From positions 11,795,854-11,859,853 of the forward strand of contig JAUPFP010000001.1 in assembly GCA_036925085.1 (NCBI GenBank): a stretch of 64,000 nt of DNA, in the 5' to 3' direction. Source of the DNA: Brachycybe producta (taxonomy: Eukaryota; Arthropoda; Diplopoda; Playtdesmida; Andrognathidae). The position numbers and the translations under genes were made by a program. Of this stretch, positions 20,303-33,100 are shown piece after piece. Each line of letters begins with the position of its first letter. The first letter of the stretch is position 1. The notes beneath the pieces are model-generated. The model was not told the DNA's origin, did no database searches, and worked only from the letters and a program-made list of their open reading frames with translations.

Positions 20303-20389
20303 TATCTTTTATATGAGGTCACTTCCCCAACTTGCAGTTTTGTTAAAATTTATGTTTTTCAAGCAAACATTTTTAGGAGAAAACGTGTG

Positions 20390-20715
20390 GTTAAGTGTAG
20401 TTGGCGAAAATATTAAAAGTTTTTTCTTGATGTATCTTTAAAAATAAACTTTTTATGACAGTTTGAAAAAGGCAAAAATAGCTTTCATAAAATGTCAATT
20501 TAAAAAAAAAACTAAAAAATGTTTATATTTTAAGATTTATAAGATATTTAAGATAATGCCGTGAAATGATTTTAGTATAATCCTCTGCTATTCTAGTTTT
20601 GAAAACAATTTTAATTTTTTCATAATGTTGTTTCTAAAACAAAAGTTCGCTTGATGTTTTTAGACCTAAATTTTCCAAAAAATATCTATGGAGCTCAGCA
20701 TTAGAAACTGCAGTC
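20390..20715. repeat. Non-coding segment duplicated at 33680-34025
   Basis: This AT-rich stretch just 3' of copy 2 exon 5 aligns along its whole length with 33680-34025, including blocks such as ATTCTAGTTTTG, TTTTCATAA and TCTATGGA. It supports segmental duplication of the beta-subunit locus, or a shared old repeat. Confidence 0.7.
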
Positions 20716-20826
20716 GCGGCAGCCAGAGAGAGACATTGTAAACGAAATAACGGCACTACCACATTGAATACACTGGTTCTTGTCTGATGACCAAACTTTC
20801 TTAACATAAAAAGACACTTTAAATTT

Positions 20827-21066
20827 TTAATCAACGAGAAGTTGAAAACGAACGTTTCCAAATGGTGCCAATCGATCATAAACAATATTTTTAGCCCAGG
20901 CTCTACATTCGATGTTGATGATAACACCTCGAACTGGATTCAGGAATTGAAGCGCAACCACTGGTGACAGATAGTTCGGTGATTGATTGTAAGGAAAGAA
21001 ATAGTCAGGGAATCCTGTTTGCGGCTGGTAGACAGCTGGGCCAAGATTTTCGCGATCTGCCGGATT
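20827..21066 (-). CDS. Beta subunit copy 2, exon 5 (C-terminal)
   Basis: After a CAG acceptor the exon encodes NPADRENLGPAVYQPQ, FPYNQSPNYLSPVVA and [14 protein letters not shown], ending in FQLLVD and a stop at 20827. It is 240 bp, exactly as in copy 1. The C-terminal immunoglobulin-like fold of the family contacts the alpha subunit. Confidence 0.9.
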   Translation of the reverse strand, partial: NPADRENLGPAVYQPQTGFPDYFFPYNQSPNYLSPVVALQFLNPVRGVIINIECRAWAKNIVYDRLAPFGNVRFQLLVD

Positions 21067-21071
21067 CTGTT

Positions 21072-21111
<40 letters not shown>

Positions 21112-24100
21112 AAAGCATATTATGATATATCGAGGGCTGTGTTTTGCCATATTCTACTTGCCTCTCCTTCGCAAGATAACCAAAGCATTTTGGGGGCAAA
21201 AAATTCAGCTGATTCCTTCAAATATTGTGGCATTTCTTCTGGAAGCTCGTTTACTTTGTATATGTCCGGTTTCCAATTGAAGATCTGGATAGATATGTAA
21301 TTAACGGACAGAGTATTAAAACTTATTTTTGTTTGTTATAATATTAAGTTATGAAGTTTGAGATGTTTTTTTCAGTGTTTTCAGGAGCCAAATTAAACTT
21401 GACTAAAACAACTTATTTTGAAAGATAACATGAAAATGCCGTTAAGTGATTTAGCTACCCTTCTAGTTTTTTACATATTCAACTTTCCCTTCCTGAAAGA
21501 TATAATATTCAAAGTTTGAGAGGCGTTTACATGTTAAAAGAAGCTTAAGTACGGATTAGTAAGGGGCATAATTAGCCAACATGTAGTTTTTTAAATTTTT
21601 TGTGGTCCCGTTTTTTTTTTAAATTTATGAATCTGGTCACACTAATTGTATAATAAAGTAATATAACAAACTTGTTTTGTGCTGATGAAGACGCAAGGAC
21701 TTCCCTTGTCGTATCCAAAGTGGTTTTCTTTGGTGCAATTCAACCCCAAAGTTTTTATGTCGAAATGGCAGACCTGGCCTTCGAGAGGTGGGTTCTCTGG
21801 GTTACACGGTTTCACATTGTATCCAGTTTGTTGGCCAGGCTCATAAGCTATATTTGAAGATTGCAAAAATCATGACAATTCGAATTTTAATTCTGATATT
21901 GGCGATTATCATAAGTTATTTTTTGACAATGCATTCAACACTTAAACGTCTAGCAACTTATTTTATGATCAATAGTACCGGCATCATACAATTCAAATTG
22001 TTTTCATAATTAAAATAAGATAACATTATGCTAAAATTATTGTAACGACCCGCCTGGACCGTTACAATACACGGCAAGTAAAAATACAAAACTTTTCCAC
22101 TTACCGGTGACCAAGCTCAGACGCGGGGACGGGACCGCACCCGTAGCCGCCTCTCATGGTTAAACCTCTTGGGTAGCACCGACGCAGAGCTTCCCCGACG
22201 GTGACACATGACAGAAAATGCCGCCTCACGTGTTACCGGCCGAAATTGGACGGTGATTTACGAAACACAGTATAGAAATAAAAATGTGTATTTAATGAAC
22301 ACTTACACAGTGGTTGTATTACATATTGGCAGGATAATTCATCCAGCCAACAACACAATAAAACAAAGGCCAAATGGCCAAAAAGGCACGAAAGAAGAGA
22401 TAAAATCCAGGACAATGGAGGTCCTCTTGACCTCCACCCACAGGTCAGGTCACTTCAGCTGCCCACAACACACTGGCCAGATCCTGCTGGCACCAAATTG
22501 GCGTCCGTCCCAACAGCCTACTGTAGCTGTCAGGCAGACCACCATAGGGAATTCATCTGCTCAATCAAAAATTTGAAATTGAGCAGACCAATCCTCTCAA
22601 CTTCCCTGTTCCACCTCGGGAACAGGTCGGTCGAGCCAGCCAGGATTGCTTCCCTGAACCTGACCTTCATAGGTACCGGACGGCTTCCCTGGCGGTGATG
22701 CGAAAGTGGAGCCCATCCACTCCGCAGCCCACCGACGTGCCCACCACAGGCACATCTGGGTGTTACGCCACCCAAAACTAGGATCGAAGACCATCCCCCT
22801 AAGCCGGCTTTCCTCCAGGGCTCAGAATTCCTCGAAAGGAATATCCTGGAGTTGCGGACACGTGTGAAACGTCTGACTTGTTAGGAGGTCTACCAGGGCA
22901 ACCGCGGGTTCGGTTTCACACCCTGGTAATGGCTCAGTAATGAACTGACCTGCCATACCTCCTAGGTCGCATCCCAGGAAACGGATGAATGGGGTTGCAC
23001 ACCGGGATAGACGAACTATCCCGGCATCTAGTCCCACCACATCCAGAATTGTGAATGTTTGCTGGACCGGGTTCATGACCATTACTACCGGAAAACCTCC
23101 ACAACCAAACGCCACAACATGGCACATGTTGTACAGCGGTAGCCCTGCTACCCACGGCTCTGGAAGTGGCTCATCCAGATGGTAGTAGCCGTGGTATTGG
23201 CAACCCTCCATTCCCAGCTGGTCCTGCCACAGACCAAGTCGGTTATTCAGATACATCTCTGCATCTGAATACGGGGGCAATGCGCCAATATGCCATCCCT
23301 TGGCCTCAGGCCTAGGGGAGGTTGACGTCTCTGGTCCTAGAGTATCAAATACCCCGCCACCATGGACCGGAGAAAAGAGTGTACCCCCACTGGAGAACGC
23401 TAACTCCTACCACTGAGGTTCCTTTGCCCCTAGGTGAGGGCAAAGTCACACGGTGTAGGGTTCCCACCGCTCGAGCCCGTAGGCTCGAGACCGCATCCAC
23501 CTTCAGGGAGGATGGCGGTATGCCGACCAAAATGTTGTGCATAGACCTACCATCCATCCGCGCCGCCACAACGAGACAGATATGGACCGGCTGACTCTCG
23601 GCCGGTGTGCCTGCCTGAGCATGCCTGGACTCCTCCTCCGCCACGACGCCTCTAGTTTCGGCTCCCTGGCGCCTACTACTGTAGGTGTCGGACTCCCCTT
23701 CCTCTCATGCTTGGACTTTTTACGGTCCTTCTTTTTCTTCTTCTTTCCGTGAGAGAAAGGTTGACCATGCGTCGTGTCAGACTTAACTGACCCCGACGAC
23801 TTACTGGGCGGTCAGGCATAGGTGGGTGGTTAGCCCCCTTCGCCCTCTCGGACTCCTTCTTTGAAGGTTTTCCGGCCAGAGCCGCACTAAGCTTCGGAGA
23901 AGCACCCATAGCCGAAGTGATGGTCGAGGTTGATTTCAGAAATAAACCTTCCCCGGCCATCCCGAACGAGAGGCTTCTCCTTCGGTGCAAGAGTCGACTG
24001 ACTCTTGCCACCAGTAGCTTTACCTTCCGCACCATGGGCTGGTGCACTGGAAGCCTGCATCGCCCCCATTGGGCGATTCACTTCTGGCCAGCAGCTGTCG

Positions 24101-27100
24101 TGGCGCTCGCAATTGGCGACACACCACGACCGACAGGAGGTTCCCCTGTGCTGAGCGGACTCCGAGCTGGAATTCTCTGCAGGGGAGGAATCTCCGCAGC
24201 TCGGTGCTCAAACTCCTGTCTATCACTTGCGCCGACCGCACGTGCGATCTGTCGATGCAAGCTCGCTGCTTGAGCTTGAAGCCGTTTGAGCTTGTCATCC
24301 AAGCTCTCAGGCTTTCGAGGTTCGAAGGCCTTTCCTTGGCCTGAGGACCTGACCGTCTTGCCTCTTGAGCTTTTGGTAACTGGTGGGGTGAGAGGGCAGG
24401 ACCTCTTTTGTCCCTTACCACCACCACCACTCACAGATTTCCCCATTTTACCGGGAGCGGGTACTGGAGGCTGATCAGCCTTCTTCTCCGCTCACCGGTC
24501 CTTCTTCGGGTTGGCCGACTGCCGGCTGGAGCTTCCTGCTACCATTTCAGGCAGACCCGTTACAGTAGCCGGACTCCCCGGCCAAGCAGCCCTGGACAAC
24601 CGTCAGGGCGGGTGAAAGTCTCGGCTGGAAGCCCCACAGCAGGCGTGAACTTTTTAAACGCCTCCTCCTGGGCTTTCAGCTTAGCCTCTCTCTGCGAGAG
24701 CCTTGGCTCGCGCAGTGATCCGTGCGGCTCCGGACTTTTTCTTGCGCCGATTGGTGCCGTCCTTCCTCACCTGCACGGTCGAAATCTCCCCGATGAAATA
24801 ACGGTGGTCACCGACCAGGAAGCCTTCTTCCTAGACAATGGCACGCCGCATTTCATCTAACCGATCCAAGCGGTCTTCTTCGGCCAGGGCCTCCGCCACG
24901 GCCTCCAAAGACATTGGCTCGGTGAGAAGAACTCCGTGGGACCCACCGCACTTGACAGTTTACCCACGGAGGACGAACTACTCCTGTTAGACTCTGAAGA
25001 GTCCTCTGAAGAGGAGTCACGTCTCCGCCACTGCGTTGAGGTGTCAACCACCGAATCCACGGTGGTTTCCACCTTCATCTCCGTGTCAATGACTAAGGAC
25101 GCTCCGAAGGAAACGTCCTCACTGTCCTATGTCACCCTAGACCAGTCTAGGAGGTTTTGGACAGACGGAGACCCGGGTTCCTGGGTACTAGCGGTTACCA
25201 CACTGGTAGCCGCTTTCCCATCGTCCGAACCCGCATCTGCAGCCTCCCCAGCCAGAGGAACTACTGCCGCCACCGACTGAACGGTGGTAGCAGCCGTTTC
25301 CCTGGAGGGAAACTGCAGGTATCTGGACAGGTTTCGGGCTTTCTACGGCTTCTGCCACCAAAGAATCCCCAGATTCAATGGCGGCTTCAGCCGCTTTCAG
25401 CCCGACAGGTGCTGGGGAGCCCTCCAACCCTGACTCCAACAGCCTTGCATTCCCAGGATGCAGCGGGCTGAGGGAGGGGGACCGACGGTGGCTCCCACCG
25501 TCGTCTTCCTCCTTCTCCTTTTCCATGGTGAATCTAGCAAAAAGGGAACAAACCGTATGAAACAAGTTTTTACCGTGGAAAAGTGAATTACACAGACTTG
25601 CACCGTGCGAATTCCCATTTTCACCATCCAAAGTTGGTAAATCACGGTCAGAACCATGATTCGCAAAACCACTTTTCCCCCTTCCGGGACCGTCAGAATG
25701 GGCATTCCACGGGATTTCACCGTGCAAATCGCGGTTTCCACCGTCCAAAGTCGGTAAACCATGGTAAAAACCATGGTTAACCGCCTTCGGACGGTGAAAG
25801 CACCCACTCACTAAGTCCCTACCATCGGAAAGGGCATTGCATGGATTTTCACCGTGCAAAATGCCAATTTCACCATCCAAAGTCGGCAAATCACGGTCAA
25901 AACCGTGTTTCACCGCCTTCGTACGGTAAAATTCCACTCTCTCCAGACTCCCACCATCCAAACACCATCTAGCTTGCGTTACGCCAAGCGCCACAGTGCT
26001 CGGACGGGCCGAACCCGGCGGAAAGGGGCTTTTCTTAGCGGTTACACCACCATCACAACAGTCATGGCGGTGAAACCACCTCCACCACGTGCGTATATGG
26101 TCATTGACCGTGTAACACACTGTTAGCATGCAAAAAAGAACTGCCAACAGGCAGAAGAAAGAATTTCCCTTAGAGGGACTTTTTCAAGATTTCCCTCTTC
26201 TTCCAGTCTTTTGTGGCTGCGTGGATGGTGAATTCGTGATTTTTTTCCACTCACATGTGGCCGGCGTTTTTTGTTTATTACGTTTACAAACAATATGGTG
26301 CCTAGCCGCCAAATTCACCACCTTAGCGGCTAATGGCCGCACAGTGGCGGCTAAAACATGATCAGCCACCTCCTGCATGGTCACCATGGAGATCTGCCTT
26401 TTTAGGGGCAGACACACGGTGAATTCTCGCACACCAAAACTGGAAGTGGTGAGAGGAGACATTTACCGTCAATTCTCTTACCTTGATGGTAATGGGAGTT
26501 TTAATGGAAGGTTTTGCAGACAGATTTCTCTGTCCTCGAAACAATTTTGTCGGACCTTTGACCGAACCTCCGGTGGAGGGCCGCCCTTGGTTTCGACCGA
26601 AACTACGGCAGGCCCCACATACCGCAATGTCTGGCCTCCTCCTCTCCCAGCCGTCCACCTAAACACAGAGAGTCCCCGTGGGATTCCCCACACGAGCGTC
26701 AAACCCACTCACCTCGAACACCCTCCGTCTCCGCAGACGGAGATTATACCGAGGTGGATGGGATTATCCACCTCAGTCGGTAGACTTGCAAAGAAACGGA
26801 CAGCGGCTTTGGCACCAGAGTCACTCCACTCCGCCGAAGCCTCCGTAGCATCGCTGCCTGCATCGGAAGAGGTGTCAGAGACACCAAGTCCATCTTCCTC
26901 TCTCACGGTGCACGTGGGTATGTACGGTTTCATGTTATCAACATGAAAACGGTCTCGCAAATTCCGACCATATTCATCTACGAATTCTACCTTGTAGACT
27001 AGGTCGGAATACAGCTCGACCACCGTATCCCTCTCAGCTTTATAAGCCAAGCTCCATTTCTTCGCTTAACTGAGCTTCCAAGCCTGGTCTATAATCCACA

Positions 27101-30100
27101 CCTGATCTCCAGGCTGATACAGAGGTGGCTGCACTCAGGCGACGTCGTACCGCTCCTTCTGCCTTTTCTGAGCAGCCGTCAAACGTTGACGCACCTGCTC
27201 CTCCACGGCTTGCTGGTCAGGCAAGTCGCGGATCGGACCGACTGGAAGGATCTCCATCTGTGGCTCACGGCCCAACAACTGATACGGAGAGACCTGTGTG
27301 CTCTCACACGATGGGCCGTAACTTATCCCACTAATCACGCTGTTCCTTGAGGGGATCAAGGTACCGCTTGATAGTTTCCATTATGGTTTTATTCGTACAC
27401 TCTGTAAGCCCATTAGCTTGCAGATGGTACACTGTTGTGAAGTGATGCGCTATGTTATAGCGCTCCCGGAACTTCAGCAGGACTTTGCTGGAGAACTGTG
27501 ACCCACGATCCAAGACAAGAGCTTTCGGCATGGCATACACTGAAAAGATCTTGTCCATCAGAAATTTCACAACACAGGCGGCCGTGGCTTTTCATACCGC
27601 CCTTGCCACACCGTACCGGGTGAAATAGTCAACCATGATTAGCACATAGGTGACTCCACCCACGGAGGCAGGAAACCGCCCAACAAAGTCCATTCCCCAG
27701 GTATCAACTGGGTACTCCGGCACAATCGGTTGGAGAAATCCCAGACTGCATGCGAACTGTCGCGCTCGTTGACACACCAAACACGACTTAAGAGGTTATG
27801 AAGTAGGTTAATTTCTACAAACATTCATAGAGGGTGCTCGCATACTTGATTTATTATGTATATAGGACACTATGGTTATTCTATACAGCTTATTATGTAC
27901 ATATGGTAATTTTCGTTGGGATGTATTAGAGGCTACAATTGACATAAATCACTTTATACGGCGATTTGTGTGGTCATTTTTGACTTAATAATTGCTGCTA
28001 AACGTAAGTTTTTTTTATTTTTTATTGTTCTTTACACTTAATATTCTTACCTTAAAGGGGGTTGGTTGGGTTGGTAGGGTTGGTTATTCTTTCTAAAACG
28101 ACGTCGTTTTATGGTGGCGGCCATCTTGGTTTTCCTTAGTTGACTGCAGTGGTGCTCATATTCTGATACTATTAAGAAGATCAGAGATTAGGATTTAAAT
28201 AGGAAGAGTGTGGCCATCTTGGTTCTACCTTAGTGAAAGGACTTTGGGGGTTGGATTAGTCTGCCACCTTGGTTCATCTCAATTATTAGGGTATACTGTA
28301 TTACTGGTTTGAGGCAGTCATTTTGGTTCTCCTATAAATAGCATTGGGGTATATTAGGAAGTATTGAATAAGTATTGAATTTGGTTCTGTCTATAAATAG
28401 GATAGATGTTAACGTTTGGGGAAAACTAGGTGCTTGATTTAGTTCATTCTTGGAAGGGGGTAGTATTTGGAAGTTTTAAAGTTTTTAAAGTTTTAAATTT
28501 TTAAAGTTTTTAAAGGCAGGTAAAAATACTTATATTATATATTTTTATTTATTTCTTTGGTTTTACGAATTATTAGTTTTAGTATTTTAGGTTAAATAGG
28601 AGTAGCTGTCGTAACTTGTTTATTGTGGGATGTGGGGGAGTGGTGAGGATGAGGAGGGGTGGGGAACATCCCTGAAGATGTAGAGGATATATTTAAGGAG
28701 AAATGGCCTGTTAGATGGTCAGAAATTAAATCTAAAGTCCTAGTTGATTTTACTGAATGGGTGTTAGGGAACTCCACAAAGTCGCATGCTGAGAAACAAA
28801 GAGAAAGAAACAAAAGGTTAAAGAGAGCTGTACAGATCGAAAAGGAAAAGTTAATTTTGGAGATTAGGGGCTGTAAGAACTGGGCAGACCCTTTATTGGA
28901 GGGCAGAAGGGGTAGAAGCAGAGGAGCCTCTCTTGGTTATGTTGGGGATATAGGATCTGAGGGGGGAGGTGGCAGCCAAGGTCCTCAGCTAGGGGTAGTG
29001 GCAAAAAGGAAGAGCAGAGGAGGCTATAGTAGATGTAGGGATGGTTGAGGGGGATGTCTTCGTAGAGGATTTTTTTGATATGGACTCCACCCAGTTGTTA
29101 CGCGAAGCCTATAGAAAGGTGGCTGCAGTTAGGAGGGCTACTTCTAGGTATCAATCTGGAAAGATACAATTTAACAAGGATGAGCAAATGCTGGTGGCTA
29201 GTTCCATGGATGATTTAGTAAAGCTGTTTAACATAATGTTAAACAAAATGTATATTCAAGAAGCGAAACTTGAGAGGGCTGAGTTGGGTCAAGGGTTCGG
29301 TATTAAATCCCGTGGTGATATAGATAATGAACAGACAGTTTTTTCATATGCACAGGCACTGAAACATAATGAAAGGGAACCTCAGGGACAGGTTGGGACA
29401 ATAGGAAGAGTGGGGGTTGGGGTGAGTAATTTGAAGCCTGCAGAATTGTTTACTACGATGGTGAAGTCAGTTGGGTCAATCCCTCTAGAGAAAGTGAAAG
29501 ATTATATTGTTAATTCTATAGATGTGAAGGAATTAGGAGGGGGATTTAATAGAGTTAGGGAAGCAAAAGGAGGAGGTTGGATCTATGAGAGTTGCTCATC
29601 TGAACATAGGGCGCAATTTGCACGAAATCTGGAACAGCTGCCAGAAATCCAGGGTAAAATTCTTGGGAAAATGGACCCTAAAGTTGTCAACCTGGGGGTC
29701 GAAGAGGCTCGGGTGGGGCATATTAGAGAAGAAATTCAGGAGGCCAATGATGATCTGACAACAATATTAGGTGCATCAGACAATGTCTTCAAGATAGTTC
29801 GGAAAAGGCCAAGTAAAGAGGAAGGGCTACAGAATATAGTCATAGCAACAGATGGTAAGATCTTTAAGAAGCTGATAGAGAAAGGCCATGTGAATATCGG
29901 TTGGATGAGGTGTAGGGTACTGGAGTCTACTGACGTTAGAAGATGTTTTAAATGTAATAGTTTAGGGCATCTGGCTTCAACATGTAAAGGGAAGGTGGTT
30001 AGCTGTATGCGATGTGGGGGGAACACTTACTAAAGGACTGTAGTAGCAAGAATGTAGTGTAGTAATTGTAGAAGGGCGGGGATGTTGGATAAAGCCCATT

Positions 30101-33100
30101 ATGCCAATAGCCGTTATTGTCCCGAGTATATAAGGAAATTGGAGTTCCTCAAAACCCAAATTAATTATGGAGAGGATTAATGAGAATAGAGACAGTGAGG
30201 GTAATAGTAACCAGGGGAGTGAGATTAGAATATTACAGGTTAATGTGGGAAGGGGGAAAGCAGCTGGGCTGTTATTACAGGAGAAGGGGAAAAAGTTTGA
30301 CTTTATTTGCATTCAGGAGCCTGGAAAAAATATTGGGCCTTGGTTTGCAGGGGGGGTTAGGGTGCCGAGCAAGGACATGGGTAAAGTTTGTATTATTGTC
30401 AAGGGCAAGGGGGGAAATGTGAAATGTATTTCGAGTTTCACCAATAATAACATGGTGTCACTTTTATGTGGGAAAGGTGGTAGAAAGTGGGTGCTATGTA
30501 ATATTTATAGTGAACCTAACGGAGATTTAGAAAGCATTTTGGTGAAGCTTGAACATTTGATGCTCCTTTTTCCTTTTCCCACTGTTGTGCTTGAAAATTT
30601 CAATGCTAAGCATCAATCGTGGGGTTCGTTGGCAGAAGATGTCCGAGGAATAATGGTGATGGGATGCGCTTTGAGTTTAGGGCTGGAAATATTGAATGAA
30701 CCTATGGAAGGCCCTACCTTCCAGTCTAGTAATGGTAGAGGGTGGATTGACCTGTCCCTGATTAAAGGTTTTGGTACTTCGATATGGCAGATCTCTTATG
30801 ATGATTCATTGAGTGATCATAAGTATATTGAAATCTCTTTAGATTGGTCTTATGATGCTGAGAATACAGTACAAAGGGTGGGATATTGCTGGAGGACTGG
30901 GGTTTGTTTAAGGCAGCTTTGTATGAAGGCATTGCAATTTTGCCTGAGGGGGCAGGTGCAGATGCTCTTGGAAGAGGGTTACAGGAGGTGTGTGTCCGCT
31001 TGTGAGATCTCTATGAAGAAGAATTTAGCGCACAATAATAAATGGCATTGCTCCTAGTGGCACCAGGGTTTATCCGTGCTTAGGCGTAAAGTGTGGTTAG
31101 CGAGATCCCGCTTTCAACATTGCCCGTCAGATAAGAGTTGGAATTTAAAAAAATTAGGCGTAATTATAAGAATGAAATAGAGTGTGCAAAAGATAATAGT
31201 TGGAGACAGTTCTGCAGCAGAGAGTTGGGTAGAGACCCTTTCAGTATCCCTTATAAGGTTTTTAGAGGCAAAATTAAGGTGAAGGGAATTAAACAGGTTG
31301 GGCTAAGGGATGATGGTAATGGGACTTTAGTACCTATAGAAGATGAAGATATATGTTTGATGCTTGAATATTTTCCCAGGGAATCTCTAGTTGGGGAAGA
31401 AATCTGTCATAAGAGGGTTAGGCGGGCAGCAGAGACTGATTACGCAGGTAGAGACGACCCTGGTTTCACGTATGATGAAGTGCACAATGCAACTAAAAGT
31501 TTTAAACCAGATAGGGCGCCGGGCCCTAATGGAGTTCCTGTGGCGTGCCTGGGTTATGTCTTTGAGGCTAATCCAGCTTTTGTCGTGAAGGTCTTTAATA
31601 AATGTTTGGAAGAAGGGCATTTCCCCGATGTGTGGAAGACGGGTGCTGTGGTTTGGATTCCCAAGGTGGGAAGTGATAAGGTCAGGCCTGTTTGTCTTTT
31701 GCCTACCATTGGGAAAGTAATGGATAAATTGATTGCTGGTAGGGTTCGAGGTTTTTTTTGGAAAGAATGGGTTGGTTGAGCCAAGAGCAGTATGGATTTA
31801 GACAGGGCCCCTGCCTTACGCAGAACATCCACATACTTGGAGACCGCCCGGAGGTACGTCCCTCGTTCAGAACTCCGACCATGACCGGCACCTGAGTTTT
31901 GAAGCATTACCGGTCGCCCACCACTCAGTTCGGTGGCGACCGGCGGCGGTTTAACGAAGATTTCTCTTCGTCATCCACAAGTCGGTAGTAGAACTGGCCA
32001 TCACGAATGGTGGCCAGGTACTTGTGACCCTCCAGCCACATTGGCGCTAAGCCAGGCATCGGCTGGAGCATCTCTGGCTTTTACCAGGCAACACTCGGCG
32101 ACTTGTCCTTTGGCCACAGCCTTCGGACAATCCTTTTTCAGGTGACCAATTCTGGTTACACCCGTAACAAGGACCTAGTTGCCGGAGCGAATCTCCCATA
32201 AGGTCCGTACTTCGAGGCATTGCCGCCGGCTGACCTCCACCGGAACCTGCCTTCTTCTCCTTGCCTCCGGTTTTTGCCCCTGCTTTGTCCGTCTTCGATG
32301 GTGCAGTGGCTTTTGCACCCGTTTGGCTTGAAGATGAAGCCCTGGCAGAGCTCCCAGAGCTAGCCGTGGAACCAGAAGTCTGAGCGCTAGCCCGGTCCCC
32401 TGTGTGCACTCTAGTACGGGCAGGTAATTTACCTACCAAAAGCAAATCGGATTCCACATATGCCTCCACCGTACCGGCCTTACAACCGATCAATTGATCA
32501 GTGATGGCCGCAAGGAGTTTCAGTTTGAAGTGTATGAGCCGACAGCTCTTGTCTCCGCCCCAGACACTCGATCGGACAGTTCCAAGAACCACCAATAGAA
32601 TGCCTGGACAGACTCGGTAGCCCCGTTTCATCGTCTCAAACTCGGCAAAACAGAGGCGAGCCTGGTTGGTTGTGCTGAAACGGCTACGCATAGCGTCCTT
32701 CAGCTCAGTCCAGGTCAGGTCTGGAAGAGTTTCCACCAAAGTGGTGTAATACTTCTCCGTCGGACCGTCCAGCAGAAACGTAAAGAAACTGCATCGTGAC
32801 TCATCCGTCCAGTGCTGACCTCGAGCCTTCGCTTCGAATTTGCGGAGAAAAGGTGCCAAGTCCTCTCTGCCATCGTAACGAGCAAAAGAGTGGACCGGGT
32901 TGAAAAATCCGAACGCCTGAACCTCCGCTGGAACCGCTGGAGCGGGTGTCCAAGCAGCGGCACTAACCCTGCGAGGTTGCCTGCTCCGGTCCCCCGAAAC
33001 ATCAGACTCGGACTCAGTTCCCGAGGATACCGTCATGCGAACCCTCGGCTGCCGTCTGGGTGCCAAATGGCCAAATGGCCAAAAAGGCACGAAAGAAGAA

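Larger units (their letters stand above)
9049..20305 (+). mobile_element. Endogenous-retrovirus-like Gypsy-class element with accessory genes
   Basis: Order: LTR (right end at 9496), primer-binding site (9499-9516), leader with accessory ORFs (10431-13529), gag (13604-14793), protease (14745-15470), RT/RNase H (15454-16752), integrase (16753-18236), env (18409-20302). Gag-pro-pol-env order and the GPY/F integrase place it among Gypsy-class elements that have acquired an envelope. No 3' LTR could be recognised after 20302, so the right end is truncated or diverged beyond recognition. Pol carries multiple stops and frameshifts, so this copy cannot move by itself. Its unusual part is the accessory block before gag. 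Confidence 0.8.
22041..27824 (-). mobile_element. GC-rich Gypsy element, 3' half (minus strand)
   Basis: Reading on the minus strand: integrase remnant (27824-26709), a long spacer with Acc-Ggt-rich short repeats (26.5-25.5 kb), a decayed third ORF (25525-22597) and an LTR of the same family as 57122-57896 (22582-22041). Gag, protease and RT are missing. GC content is much higher than in the surrounding intron, and it sits inside intron 2 of beta-subunit copy 2. Grouping the integrase and the LTR into one element is by strand and continuity, not proven. Confidence 0.55.
28095..31811 (+). mobile_element. R1-like (APE-type) non-LTR retrotransposon, 3'-truncated
   Basis: 5' UTR monomers, ORF1 with zinc knuckles (28659-30033), ORF2 with APE endonuclease (30167-31057) and the start of RT (31138-31811). 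ORF1 runs directly into ORF2. The RT is cut after LSQEQYGFRQGP, where a minus-strand Gypsy gag begins. It sits in intron 2 of beta-subunit copy 2, opposite to the gene. The clade is judged from the RT block DRAPGPNGVP and FPDVWK; Jockey or LOA cannot be excluded. Confidence 0.7.

Noticed and set aside
20303-20640. 3' LTR of the ERV-like element
   Set aside because: No similarity by eye to 9049-9496 or to the 6754-7312 region, and no TGT...CA ends.
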